DNA of 64,000 bases from Pseudomonadota bacterium (GTDB lineage: Bacteria > Pseudomonadota > Gammaproteobacteria > Steroidobacterales > Steroidobacteraceae), in NCBI GenBank assembly GCA_018240525.1, contig JAFEFN010000014.1, positions 482,487 to 546,486 on the forward strand, given 5' to 3'. Both the position numbers and the translations under genes were made by a program. A model generated the notes under the pieces. That model had not been told where the DNA came from. It made no database searches and saw nothing but the letters and a program-made list of their open reading frames with translations. This document shows, piece by piece, positions 41,396 through 50,045 of this stretch (positions are counted from its first letter, which is position 1; every line of letters begins with the position of its first letter).

Positions 41396-41602
41396 TCACG
41401 ACCTTGCGACACGACGCGTCGCGACCTTGGGGGGAGTCCACGGCCGCCCGGTGCGCTCCTCGATATAGCGTCGGATCAGGCGTCGAACAACCTGCGAAGG
41501 CGTTGAGTCTTCCTCCGCACAGAGACGCTCAAAGACCGTCTTCTTCCGGGGGTCGATGAGTATCGTCAGTCGTGCGGTGCGGGCCTCTATTGCCACGGCC
41601 AT
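41396..41602 (-). CDS. Ribbon-helix-helix (CopG-like) small DNA-binding protein
   Basis: 68 residues. The core TARLTILIDPRKKTVFERL begins with a beta strand of alternating residues, followed by two helices (ERLCAEEDSTPSQVVRRLIRRYIEERTG), the RHH arrangement. The C-terminal tail is basic. Ribosome binding by AAAGGA favours either the ATG or a GTG two codons in. It diverges from the hyf-like operon over a 69-base gap with a perfect -10 hexamer and spaced CGCGTAT repeats, so it is a strong candidate regulator of the complex. No toxin partner is next to it, arguing against a toxin-antitoxin pair. Confidence 0.8.
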   Translation of the reverse strand: MAVAIEARTARLTILIDPRKKTVFERLCAEEDSTPSQVVRRLIRRYIEERTGRPWTPPKVATRRVARS

Positions 41603-41631
41603 CCTTTAGCGGGTCAGGCAGTATTCTTTGC

Positions 41632-41655
41632 CGCGTATTATAATCAAACGCGTAT
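41632..41655. promoter_or_regulatory. Shared divergent promoter/operator of the RHH gene and hyf-like operon
   Basis: ATTATAAT (41637-41644) provides a perfect TATAAT on both strands. It is bracketed by CGCGT and ACGCG arms (11-base spacer), and CGCGTAT occurs as a direct repeat at 41632 and 41649. A good -35 box is not obvious, suggesting an activator or atypical promoter. The A/T-rich core stands out strongly from its surroundings. Confidence 0.55.
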
Positions 41656-41671
41656 CGGAGTAGAACCCAGT

Positions 41672-43678
41672 GTGACGCTGTATATCGACTCATCGCTGCG
41701 CGCCTGCCTTACGCTTATCGGGCTTTGGGCCCTGATTGGAGTCGCAGGCCTGTTACGTCCGATGAGCGTGGGCTTCGTTGGCCGGATGCTCTTTCCGCTG
41801 GGAGCCCTGTGCGGGCTGGCGCTTGCCGTAGTAGCCGTTACGAGCCTCGGCGCGCCGCCCGAACAGGCAGTGCTCAAGGTAGGTCTGCCGGATCTTCCGA
41901 TGCATGTGCGCCGCGATGCGCTCGCGAGCTTCTTTCTACTGCTTCTGGGGGGATCATCCGCCGGGATCTCAATCTTTGCGGCGGGCTACTTCCGCCGCGG
42001 TGAGGGCACCGCTCCAGGACTTCTGTGCCTGCAGTACCATCTGTTTTTGGCCAGCATGGGGTTTGTGCTACTGGCCGACGACGCTTACGCCTTCATGGTG
42101 GCGTGGGAAACCATGGCGGTATCGTCGTACTTCCTCGTCACCACTCAGCACGCTCTTGGCGAGATTCGACGCGCGGGGTTTCTCTACCTGCTGATCGCAC
42201 ACGTTGGGGCCATCGCCATACTGCTCAGCTTCGGGGTTATGCAGGGCGGGAGCTGGCAGTTCACTTTCGATGCCATGCGTGGCGCCCATCTCACTCCCTA
42301 TTGGGCGACAGCGGCCTTCTTGCTCGCCCTTTTTGGCTTCGGGGCGAAGGCAGGCCTTGTGCCACTTCACGTGTGGCTCCCAGAAGCGCACCCGGCGGCC
42401 CCCTCGCCCGTCTCAGCACTCATGAGCGGGGCCATGCTGAAGGTGGCCGTCTACGGTGTGTTGCGCGCTACTTTCGATCTTCTTGGAAAGCCGGAGTGGT
42501 GGTGGGGTCTGGTATTGCTCACCATCGGGCTTTTCAGCGCGGTTTACGGCGTGGCATTTGCCGCAGTCCAGACAGATATGAAGCGGCTGCTGGCATGGTC
42601 GTCGATCGAAAACCTCGGAATCATCTTTGCAGCTGTCGGGCTTGGAATCGTGTTCTACGGCGTGGGCATGGATTCCCTTGCCGCACTCGCTCTGATCGCG
42701 GCCCTCTATCACAGCCTCAATCACGCGTTCATCAAGAGCCTGCTGTTTCTTGGCACCGGAGCGGTTCTCCACTCAACCGGTGAGCGTAACCTGGGGCGTC
42801 TGGGGGGATTGATTCATCGCATGCCGTGGGTCGCCTGGCTCACGCTGGTCGGGGCACTCGCGATGGCGGGCCTGCCACCGCTCAATGGCTTCGTCTCCGA
42901 GTGGCTCCTCCTGCAAGCCTTCCTCTTCGCGCACGAGGTGCCCCGGACGTTCGTCAATATGATCCTGCCCATCGGGGCGGCCCTGGTCGCGCTGTCCGCC
43001 GCACTGGCTGCCTACGTGATGGTCAAGTTCTTCGGTGTCATCTTTCTGGGACAGCCCCGAGAATCCGCCTTGGCCCGCGCTCGTGATGCAGGCGTGCTTG
43101 AGCGCATCGGCCTCACTTGGCTCGTGCTCGGCTGTATATCGTTGGGCCTGCTGCCCACATACCTCATCGGCGCCCTGCGCATCGTGGTCGCGCAATTCAG
43201 TGGCGCCGCGCTCCCACGCACGGGCGCGCCCTGGTGGTTGCTGGCGCCGCTGGCGCACCGACAAGCCTCCTATTCCGCACCCATCTTCCTCATCGCGCTG
43301 ATGAGCAGCGTCGTGCTGACGGTGCTTTTGGTGCGACGCCTCTATCACTACCGCGTGCGGCGCGCCCCCGCATGGGATGGTGGCTTCGGACGTTTAGACG
43401 CCCGCATGCAAGATACCGCCGAGGGTTTCGGTCAGCCGATCCGGCACATCTTCGGGGCCCTCTTCGCGGTCAAGCGCGACCTGCCATCGGCGTTCGACCC
43501 GTCGCCGCGCTACCGCGTCTTCGTGAGCGATCGGATCTGGCAATGGCTCTATGTCCCGCTAGGGACCCTCGTGCAACGCACCGCCGATACCCTCACCTGG
43601 GTGCAGCAGGGCCGCATCTCTGCCTACCTGACCTACAGTTTTACGACGCTCATCGTCCTCCTGGCGCTCATGTTATGA
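41672..43678 (+). CDS. hyfB: HyfB-like proton-translocating subunit (NuoL/antiporter family)
   Basis: 668 residues from a GTG start, about 16 membrane helices. Ion-channel residues of the antiporter fold are in place: Glu in VAWETMAVSSYFL, Lys in GFGAKAGLVPLHVWLPEAHP, the PSPVSALMSG helix, and Lys/His in YHSLNHAFIKSLLFLG. It is first in a six-gene run with four-base overlaps or near-zero gaps. In group 4 hydrogenases and complex I this subunit moves protons (or Na+). Its intact channel motifs suggest the complex still couples to an ion gradient although the metal site of the large subunit is gone. Confidence 0.92.
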   Translation: MTLYIDSSLRACLTLIGLWALIGVAGLLRPMSVGFVGRMLFPLGALCGLALAVVAVTSLGAPPEQAVLKVGLPDLPMHVRRDALASFFLLLLGGSSAGISIFAAGYFRRGEGTAPGLLCLQYHLFLASMGFVLLADDAYAFMVAWETMAVSSYFLVTTQHALGEIRRAGFLYLLIAHVGAIAILLSFGVMQGGSWQFTFDAMRGAHLTPYWATAAFLLALFGFGAKAGLVPLHVWLPEAHPAAPSPVSALMSGAMLKVAVYGVLRATFDLLGKPEWWWGLVLLTIGLFSAVYGVAFAAVQTDMKRLLAWSSIENLGIIFAAVGLGIVFYGVGMDSLAALALIAALYHSLNHAFIKSLLFLGTGAVLHSTGERNLGRLGGLIHRMPWVAWLTLVGALAMAGLPPLNGFVSEWLLLQAFLFAHEVPRTFVNMILPIGAALVALSAALAAYVMVKFFGVIFLGQPRESALARARDAGVLERIGLTWLVLGCISLGLLPTYLIGALRIVVAQFSGAALPRTGAPWWLLAPLAHRQASYSAPIFLIALMSSVVLTVLLVRRLYHYRVRRAPAWDGGFGRLDARMQDTAEGFGQPIRHIFGALFAVKRDLPSAFDPSPRYRVFVSDRIWQWLYVPLGTLVQRTADTLTWVQQGRISAYLTYSFTTLIVLLALML

Positions 43679-44625
43679 AGCCCATCGAGATCCTCACTCA
43701 GGCACTGGAGCTGCTCGCCGCCCTCGCGGCTGCACCCCTGTTTCTGGGTTGGGTCAATCAGTGTCGCGCCTGGCTGCAGAACCGACGGGCGCCGAGCATC
43801 TGGCTGCCCTACCGCGGCATTCGCAAACTCTTCCATAAGGATGCAGTGATCGCCGCAAACGCCTCCCCGTTCTTCCGCCTCGCGCCCTACGTCGTCTTTG
43901 GCGCCATGGTGGTGGCCGCCGGCATTATCCCCTCCATGGGCACGCGCTTACCGTTTACGGTCGCGGCCGATGCGATTGCACTGGTCGGCCTCCTGGCCAC
44001 CGCTCGCGTCTTTCTCTCACTTGCGGCGGTGGACATCGGAACCGCGTTCGGTACCCTCGGTGCTCGCCGTGAAATGATGGTCGGCTTTCTCGCCGAGCCT
44101 GCGTTGCTGATGGTCATTTTCGTCGCCTCCATCATCTCGGCGACCACGGCGCTTCCGGCGATCGCGGAGAGTCTCGCCACGCACAGGCTGGGTCTTTACC
44201 CAAGTCTTGCCTTCACAGCTATTGCATTCACCCTGATATTGCTCGCCGAGAACGCCCGCCTCCCCATCGACAATCCGGCAACGCACCTCGAACTCACGAT
44301 GATTCACGAGGCGATGGTGCTTGAGTATTCCGCGCGGCACCTCGCGCTCATGGAGTGGGCGGCCGCCCTCAAACTTTTCAACTACGCCTGTATCGGATTT
44401 GCGCTCTTTCTTCCCTGGGGCATCTCAATCGGTACCGGAAGTCCGTTGTCTCTTCTGGCCTCGATCCCGCTGCTGGGCGCGAAGCTTACCGTGACCGGCG
44501 CGGCCTTGGCTTTCATCGAAACGATCTCCGCCAAGCTGCGAGTCTTTCGGGCGCCGGAGTTTCTCGCGATCGCCTTTATGCTCGCGGTGCTGGGGCTCCT
44601 CGTGCACTTGCTCCTGGGAGCCTGA
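43675..44625 (+). CDS. hyfC: HyfC-like membrane subunit (NuoH family)
   Basis: 316 residues; its ATG overlaps the hyfB stop (ATGA). The longer frame upstream is only hyfB in another frame. The NuoH/HyfC hallmark ENARLPIDNPATHLELTMIHEAMVLEYS is present, including the acidic residues at the entrance of the coupling channel. SIWLPYRGIRKLFHKDAVI near the N-terminus fits the loop contacting the peripheral arm. It anchors the large and small subunits to the membrane and links redox chemistry to ion movement. Confidence 0.92.
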   Translation: MKPIEILTQALELLAALAAAPLFLGWVNQCRAWLQNRRAPSIWLPYRGIRKLFHKDAVIAANASPFFRLAPYVVFGAMVVAAGIIPSMGTRLPFTVAADAIALVGLLATARVFLSLAAVDIGTAFGTLGARREMMVGFLAEPALLMVIFVASIISATTALPAIAESLATHRLGLYPSLAFTAIAFTLILLAENARLPIDNPATHLELTMIHEAMVLEYSARHLALMEWAAALKLFNYACIGFALFLPWGISIGTGSPLSLLASIPLLGAKLTVTGAALAFIETISAKLRVFRAPEFLAIAFMLAVLGLLVHLLLGA

Positions 44626-44628
44626 GGC

Positions 44629-45348
44629 ATGACCGGAACCCCTCTCGATCTGCAACTTCTGAACTTGTGTGCCGCTCTGCTGCTGCTATTGTCCTTTGCA
44701 ATGCTGGCGCAGCGGCGTGTGGTAACGCTGGTCAGCCTGCTCGCCATACAGGGGGTATTGCTGTTCGTCGCCACGCTTCTGCTTGCCTGGCGAACCGGCG
44801 AGCGTCACCTCTACCTGTCGGCGGCGCTGACGCTCGCACTGAAAGTACTGCTCCTGCCATGGCTCCTGCATCGCCTCATACGCCGGCTGCAGGTCTACTG
44901 GGACACCGAGCCGCTGCTCAACATCTCGGGCACGATGCTGGTTGGGCTCCTAGTCGTTATCTTCGCCTTTGGCCTTGCGCAGCCGATCGCCGCGCTCGCC
45001 AGTACCGCCACCCGCAGCGCGATTGGCATCGCCGTCGCGGTGATCCTGCTTTCCTTTGTCACCATGATCACGCGACGCAAGGCGATGTCACAGGTCGTGG
45101 GCTTCCTCTCAATGGAGAATGGCCTTTTCTTCGGCGCCATGAGCGCCACGTACGGGATGCCAATGATCGTGGAGTTCGGCGTCGCGCTTGATGTACTTGT
45201 CGCCGTACTGGTCCTCGGGGTCTTCTTCTTCCAGATCCGCGAACAGTTCGACAGCCTCGATCTGCATCATCTCGAATCCCTCAAGGAGAGCTCGACCTCG
45301 TCGAAGACTACGCCACCGGTGTCAGCCCAGTCTGGTCAGGAGCACTGA
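44629..45348 (+). CDS. hyfE: HyfE-like membrane subunit (NuoK-related)
   Basis: 239 residues with about seven helices. The second half resembles NuoK, with MSQVVGFLSMENGLFFGAM giving the conserved glutamate within a helix. VVTLVSLLAIQGVLLFVATLLLAWR belongs to the first NuoK-like bundle. The C-terminus after about residue 205 is charged and probably cytoplasmic. It lies three bases after hyfC and before hyfF. HyfD and HyfH/HyfA equivalents are absent, giving the compact B-C-E-F-G-I arrangement known from Ehr-type clusters. Confidence 0.9.
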   Translation: MTGTPLDLQLLNLCAALLLLLSFAMLAQRRVVTLVSLLAIQGVLLFVATLLLAWRTGERHLYLSAALTLALKVLLLPWLLHRLIRRLQVYWDTEPLLNISGTMLVGLLVVIFAFGLAQPIAALASTATRSAIGIAVAVILLSFVTMITRRKAMSQVVGFLSMENGLFFGAMSATYGMPMIVEFGVALDVLVAVLVLGVFFFQIREQFDSLDLHHLESLKESSTSSKTTPPVSAQSGQEH

Positions 45349-45351
45349 GCC

Positions 45352-46809
45352 GTGACATTCCTACTGCTGCTGAGCACACCCGTCTGTGGCGCCCTCCTCC
45401 TCGGTGTCTTCGGTGCACGGCGCTGGGCGGCCCATCTGAACGTGGGAGTGAGTCTGATCACGTTCATCGCCGCATGTGCGCTTACGACACAGGTCGTGAA
45501 TTCCGGGCCCCTGTTAGCGGCACATGAGCAGTTTTTCGTCGATTCCTTCAACGTCTTCCTGGTCACGCTCACCGCCTTTGTAGGCCTCACGACTTCAATC
45601 TTTTCGCGCCCCTACATGCGCGTGGAGATGACGCACGGACGGGTCGCGCCAACCCGGCTGCGCCTCTACCACAGCATGTATCAGCTGTTCATGGCGACGA
45701 TGCTGGTCGCGCTGACGACCAATAACATGGGGCTGCTGTGGGTCTCGATGGAAGCGGCAACCCTGTCTACGGTGCTGTTGGTGACGCTGTACCGCACCCC
45801 CGCGAGCCTCGAGGCGGGCTGGAAGTATTTCATCCTCTGCGGGGTGGGCATCGCCCAGGCTCTCTTTGGCACGATCCTCCTGTACTTCGCGGCCGAGAAG
45901 GTGCTGGGTGCCGCAGGTGGGACGGCACTGCTCTGGACGCACCTGAATGCGGTGAAGGGCCATCTTGAACCGACGGTACTCGGACTCGCGTTTGTATTCC
46001 TTTTCGTTGGCTATGGCACCAAGGTCGGACTTGCGCCGCTGCACAACTGGCTGCCGGATGCGCACGCCGAAGGCCCAACGCCCATCTCCGCCGTGCTCTC
46101 CGGGCTCCTATTGAATGTCGCGATCTATGCAGTCGTGCGCTGCAAGGTGCTGGTCGAGGGGTCCCTGCACTCTCAGCTCCCCTCGCAGATACTCATGTGC
46201 TTCGGGCTGCTTTCGGTGGTACTGGCGGCGTTCCTGCTATGGCGCCAGCGCGATATCAAGCGCCTCTTTGCCTATTCATCGATCGAGCATATGGGCATCA
46301 TCACCTTCGCCTTCGGAATGGGTGGGCCGGTCGCCAACTTTGCCGCCCTCCTGCACATGACGGTGCATTCGCTCACGAAATCAGCGATCTTCTTTACCGT
46401 GGGCCACGCCGCACAAAAGGCCGGCTCGCAGCTGATGGAGGACATCCGCGGCCTGATCACGCTCAGCCCGACGATTGGCTGGGGGCTCATGATGGGGTCT
46501 TTGGCGATCCTGGGCATGCCGCCATTCGGAGTCTTCGCCAGCGAGTTCTTGATTCTCACCACCGCCATGAGAGAGCAGCCGTGGGCCACTCCGGTCCTGC
46601 TTGCCGCCCTGGGCGTCGCCTTCGCGGCGATCTTCGGGCGCGTACAGCCCATGGTATTCGGTGAAACGACGGCGAAGCGCCTTCCACACCCGCCGGCACT
46701 GCTGCCCGTGTTCGCGCACCTCGCCATTGTCCTCATGCTCGGCCTTTACGTACCGCCCTATCTTGCGGACTGGTATCGCGCCGCCGCGCGCCTGATTGGA
46801 GGCGAATGA
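45352..46809 (+). CDS. hyfF: HyfF-like proton-translocating subunit (NuoN/NuoM family)
   Basis: 485 residues from a GTG three bases after hyfE. It has about 14 helices with antiporter residues intact: Glu in WVSMEAATLSTVLL, Lys in FVGYGTKVGLAPLHNWLPDAHAEGP, PTPISAVLSGLLLNVAIYAVVR and Lys in MTVHSLTKSAIFFTVGH. The segment FAYSSIEHMGIITFAFGMGG is typical of HyfF/MrpD-type proteins. A second ion-pumping module alongside HyfB means the complex could move more than one ion per turnover. It is followed after one base by hyfG. Confidence 0.92.
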   Translation: MTFLLLLSTPVCGALLLGVFGARRWAAHLNVGVSLITFIAACALTTQVVNSGPLLAAHEQFFVDSFNVFLVTLTAFVGLTTSIFSRPYMRVEMTHGRVAPTRLRLYHSMYQLFMATMLVALTTNNMGLLWVSMEAATLSTVLLVTLYRTPASLEAGWKYFILCGVGIAQALFGTILLYFAAEKVLGAAGGTALLWTHLNAVKGHLEPTVLGLAFVFLFVGYGTKVGLAPLHNWLPDAHAEGPTPISAVLSGLLLNVAIYAVVRCKVLVEGSLHSQLPSQILMCFGLLSVVLAAFLLWRQRDIKRLFAYSSIEHMGIITFAFGMGGPVANFAALLHMTVHSLTKSAIFFTVGHAAQKAGSQLMEDIRGLITLSPTIGWGLMMGSLAILGMPPFGVFASEFLILTTAMREQPWATPVLLAALGVAFAAIFGRVQPMVFGETTAKRLPHPPALLPVFAHLAIVLMLGLYVPPYLADWYRAAARLIGGE

Positions 46810-46810
46810 G

Positions 46811-48349
46811 ATGCCACTGCAGAGCTGGCTAACCCGCAGCAGACCGCAGCCCGGTGCGCCGGGCCTACGCGCGCTTACAGTTGCCGTTGATCAGTGGCGC
46901 GGCATTGCGCAGGACATTGCAGCCGCATCCGGACGGCTGCTGGCGCTCTGGGCGAGCGCGGATGCCCACGCGATTCCCACGATCCGCGCGGCCTTTCTGG
47001 CCGGTCCGCAGGGACTGCTGTTGTCCGTACCGATTATGCATCCGGAATCCCCCTACCCGGGGATCGGCGATCTCTTTCCCGCCAGCGTACGCATGCAACG
47101 CGCGGTCGCTGATCTCACCGGCCTCCGCTCCAGCGATGCGGATACCCGACCGTGGTTGCGTCACGCCGCGTGGCCGCAGCACTATCGGCCGCTCATTGAC
47201 CCGCCCCCCCAAATTCTGAACGCGCAGGCAATGGTTGATGACTATCCGTTCGTGCGCGTCGAAGGCGAAGGCGTCCACGAGATCGCAGTCGGCCCGGTGC
47301 ACGCCGGCATTATCGAGCCGGGGCACTTTCGCTTCTCGGTGGTGGGAGAAAAGGTCCTAAGGCTCGAGGAGCGACTGGCATACGTGCACAAGGGTATCGA
47401 GGAGCGCTTCACGCAGCTGCCCATCCTGGAGGCGCATCGACTGGCTGCGCGGGTCTCAGGCGACTCCGCGGTCGCCTTTTCGTGGGCCTACTGTCAGGCG
47501 TTGGAGGGCATCACGGGGAATTCGATCCCGCCGCGGGCTGCGTGGTTGCGCGCGCTGTATCTGGAGCTTGAGCGGGTGGCCAATCATCTGGGAGACCTGG
47601 GTGCACTCGGAAATGACGCTGGCTTCGCCTTTGGGTTGACGCAATTCTCGCGCCTGAAGGAACAGATCCTGCGAGTCAACGACACCGCGCTGGGGGCGCG
47701 CTACCTGCTGGATAGCGTCATCCCGGGTGGCACGCAGCGGGACTTAGCGCGCGCGGACGCCGCCGCGCTTGGCCAGTGTCTGCGTGAGATCGCCGACGAG
47801 GCACAGAGGTTGCGAATCATTTACGAGGAGCACGAGGGTGTACGGGATCGATTCAACGGCGCGGGAGTTGTCAGCCCGGAGCTGGCAACCCGTTTGGGAC
47901 TCACGGGGCTTGCGGGCCGGGCGAGCGCTCAGGCGTTCGATCTGCGATGTGACCTGCCCTGCGAACCCTACACGCAGCTCTCGGTACAGAAGATAACTCG
48001 CTCCGAGGGTGACGTGGCGGCGCGGGTAGCGGTTCGATTCGATGAGCTGCAGGAGTCGTGCCGCCTGATTCAGCACATTCTGGCATCGCTGCCGGACGGT
48101 CCACACCGAGCACCCCTGGATGCACCAGCGGCCGGCGTGACCGGGGCGGGTCTCATCGAGGGCTGGCGGGGTCCTGTCTGCGTAGCGCTGGAAGCCGGCC
48201 CTGCCGGGACAATACAGCGCTGCCACCCTCACGATCCCTCCTGGCAGAACTGGCCGGTGCTTGAGCATGCCGTCATCGGCAACATCGTCCCGGATTTCCC
48301 CCTCATTAATAAGTCCTTCAATCTTTCGTACAGTGGCCATGACCTGTAG
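46811..48349 (+). CDS. hyfG: HyfG-like large subunit lacking all NiFe-ligand cysteines
   Basis: 512 residues from the ATG at 46811 with GGAGG eight bases upstream. The N-terminal 120 residues are NuoC/HycE-like. The rest is NuoD/large-subunit-like (VGPVHAGIIEPGHFRFSVVG, LAYVHKGIEERF, LELERVANHLGDLGAL). The first metal motif, normally RxCGxC, reads RVSGDS with Ser216 and Ser219. The second, normally DPCxxC near the C-terminus, reads NLSYSG with Ser506 and Gly509. No Ni-Fe centre can form in the known way. The fold is otherwise intact and not frameshifted, so this is a specialised subunit of the Ehr type, not a broken hydrogenase. Confidence 0.9.
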   Translation: MPLQSWLTRSRPQPGAPGLRALTVAVDQWRGIAQDIAAASGRLLALWASADAHAIPTIRAAFLAGPQGLLLSVPIMHPESPYPGIGDLFPASVRMQRAVADLTGLRSSDADTRPWLRHAAWPQHYRPLIDPPPQILNAQAMVDDYPFVRVEGEGVHEIAVGPVHAGIIEPGHFRFSVVGEKVLRLEERLAYVHKGIEERFTQLPILEAHRLAARVSGDSAVAFSWAYCQALEGITGNSIPPRAAWLRALYLELERVANHLGDLGALGNDAGFAFGLTQFSRLKEQILRVNDTALGARYLLDSVIPGGTQRDLARADAAALGQCLREIADEAQRLRIIYEEHEGVRDRFNGAGVVSPELATRLGLTGLAGRASAQAFDLRCDLPCEPYTQLSVQKITRSEGDVAARVAVRFDELQESCRLIQHILASLPDGPHRAPLDAPAAGVTGAGLIEGWRGPVCVALEAGPAGTIQRCHPHDPSWQNWPVLEHAVIGNIVPDFPLINKSFNLSYSGHDL

Positions 48350-48358
48350 TGCATTGAC

Positions 48359-48898
48359 ATGCTAAAGACCCTGCGCCAGATTGCCTCCGTAGGCATTGTC
48401 TCCGAGTGCCCGCCTGAGCCGGACGCAGGCTTTGCGGTCGGCGATCAGCTCCAGGAACACATCCGAGCGGTGCTCGGCAGAGCCCTCTGCATCCGTCACA
48501 TCGATGCCGGCTCGTGCAACGGCTGCGAACTGGAGATCCACGCACTCAACAATCCAATCTACAACCTGGAAGGACTCGGCATTCGCTTCGTCGCCAGTCC
48601 GCGGCACGCGGATCTGCTGCTCGTTACCGGACCGGTGTCGAGGCACATGGAGGCCGCCCTCAAGCGCACGTACGAGGCCACCCCCGATCCGAAGCTCGTC
48701 GTGGCCATCGGCGACTGTGGCTGTACGGGGGGCGTCTTCGGCGAGGGCTACGCCAGTTGCGGTCGTGTATCGAACGTCATCCCCGTCAATGTCGCTGTGC
48801 CTGGGTGTCCGCCGAGCCCCGGGCGGATCCTCGCCGGAATTCTCACCGCGATTTCGGATTCGTCAAAGGTGCGGATCGCCTCCGCTGAACCTGCATGA
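48359..48898 (+). CDS. hyfI: HyfI/NuoB-like [4Fe-4S] small subunit
   Basis: 179 residues. Cysteine ligands of the proximal N2-type cluster are all present: SCNGCELEIHAL, GDCGCTGGVFGEGY and VAVPGCPPSPGRILAGIL. It begins nine bases after hyfG and ends the operon. The pairing of an intact iron-sulfur small subunit with a large subunit that lacks metal ligands implies that electrons, if used, go to a quinone-like or other acceptor, or that the cluster has a structural or sensing role. No ferredoxin-like HyfH subunit follows. Confidence 0.92.
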   Translation: MLKTLRQIASVGIVSECPPEPDAGFAVGDQLQEHIRAVLGRALCIRHIDAGSCNGCELEIHALNNPIYNLEGLGIRFVASPRHADLLLVTGPVSRHMEAALKRTYEATPDPKLVVAIGDCGCTGGVFGEGYASCGRVSNVIPVNVAVPGCPPSPGRILAGILTAISDSSKVRIASAEPA

Positions 48899-49329
48899 AT
48901 CCCCCGAAGACGCCCCGCTTATTGCGAGACGCCGGTTACGTCACTCCCACGAATGGCCATGGGTTGTCCCAGCCACTGTCGGTTCAGAGCTCGCCCGGCG
49001 TAGTCCCGGGCGGCAGTTGAACCATGATCCGAGGCAAAGGATGGGCGCAGAGCCCTGAATCACATGACCTTTTCTCGCGCCACGATTCCGTGCTCGACCG
49101 CTGTTCGCCGCAGAGGGAAGTCGAACAGCAGCTCCATTCCGCTCAACCCTAGACGGGGTTCCGTGATGTGGAATGGCTCGATGGTCGTAGTTTTGCGTAT
49201 AGCGCGGCGGGCATGCTGACTGGGACACTCCTTTCCATTGCCACACCAGCCGGCTGATGAGCGTTGGGGTTACTGGAGTTCCTCGGGAGGCCGCACCTGT
49301 GAAGCGGCCGTGAGGCTGAGCGCGGGGCC
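48899..49329. other. Gene-free stretch after the hyf-like operon
   Basis: About 430 bases without a supportable gene. A 147-residue minus-strand frame covers it but is Arg/Pro-rich and matches nothing I recognise. Composition resembles the hyf block. It probably represents the operon's 3' end plus eroded DNA next to the decayed channel gene. Confidence 0.5.
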
Positions 49330-50030
49330 GTGTTGAAAGCGTCAGTGCAGCGAAGACCATCCCGTTACGCCGCCGTCGCGGCAACCGGTCTCTTGCTTCT
49401 GCAGGGTGCAGGAGCGGTTCTTGCCGCTCCGGCGCTCGAGAAGACCGTGCGCGTAGAGACCTTCATCGCGCCACCCTTTGTAATTGAGGAGGGCCAAGAG
49501 CTGACCGGCTTCAGCATTGACCTGTGGAAGGAAATCGCCGCCAGGCTGGAAGTCGATACTGTTTACGAAACGGCGCCGACACTCAGTGCGGGCTCTACAC
49601 GGCGCAGCTCACCACTACGCTGACCGTCCAGCAGTTCCGCGGCGCGATCAATGGACCGGCGGATCTGCCGGGCAAACGGGTCGGTACGATCGCGGGGTCT
49701 GTTTCCGTCCGATACCTTCGCGAGCACAACGCGAGGGTTGTGGAGTTCACGCAGGTCCGGGAAGTTTACCAGGCCCTGCTCGACAAGAAGGTGGACGCGC
49801 TGCTGCTGCCTGGGCCCGCCCTGCGCTACTTCCAGGCGCACGAGGGCAAGGGCTTGGTGAAGGTGGTGGGTCCGGAGTTTAACCGGGGAGTCCTCGGTCT
49901 CATGTTCCCGGAAGGCAGCCGGTTGCGGCGACCGGTAAATGCCGCCTTGGTCGCCATGCGTGAGGATGGTACCTACCAACGGCTTTGCGACAAGTGGTTT
50001 GGAAGCGAAGTCGGGACAACCGATCAGTAG
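49330..50030 (+). pseudogene. Decayed glutamate-receptor-like ion channel (GluR0 type), internally deleted and frameshifted
   Basis: The first frame (49330-49623) gives a signal peptide and the start of a substrate-binding domain ([40 protein letters not shown]), then runs off into an unrelated tail. A second frame covers to 50030 with [20 protein letters not shown], the equivalent of the SYTANLAAFLTV gate helix of ionotropic glutamate receptors. The second half of the ligand domain follows ([52 protein letters not shown]). The join is near 49580. The rest of lobe one, the first helix and the pore loop are missing (perhaps 150-200 residues). It cannot make a working channel. Confidence 0.8.
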
Positions 50031-50045
50031 TTACAATAGAGGGTC

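Noticed and set aside
41396..41602. Antitoxin of a toxin-antitoxin pair
   Set aside because: RHH fold fits, but no toxin-like gene lies on either side; a regulator of the divergent operon is simpler.
41672..48898. A functional [NiFe] hydrogenase-4 or formate hydrogenlyase
   Set aside because: All four metal-ligand cysteines of the large subunit are replaced and no maturation or formate dehydrogenase genes are present.
48941..49384. 147-residue minus-strand frame after hyfI
   Set aside because: Low-complexity Arg/Pro/Gly-rich product, no ribosome binding site of note, overlaps the start of the decayed channel gene.
49330..50030. Two separate substrate-binding protein genes
   Set aside because: The two frames are complementary pieces of one channel-type protein with the middle missing, so a single decayed gene explains them better.
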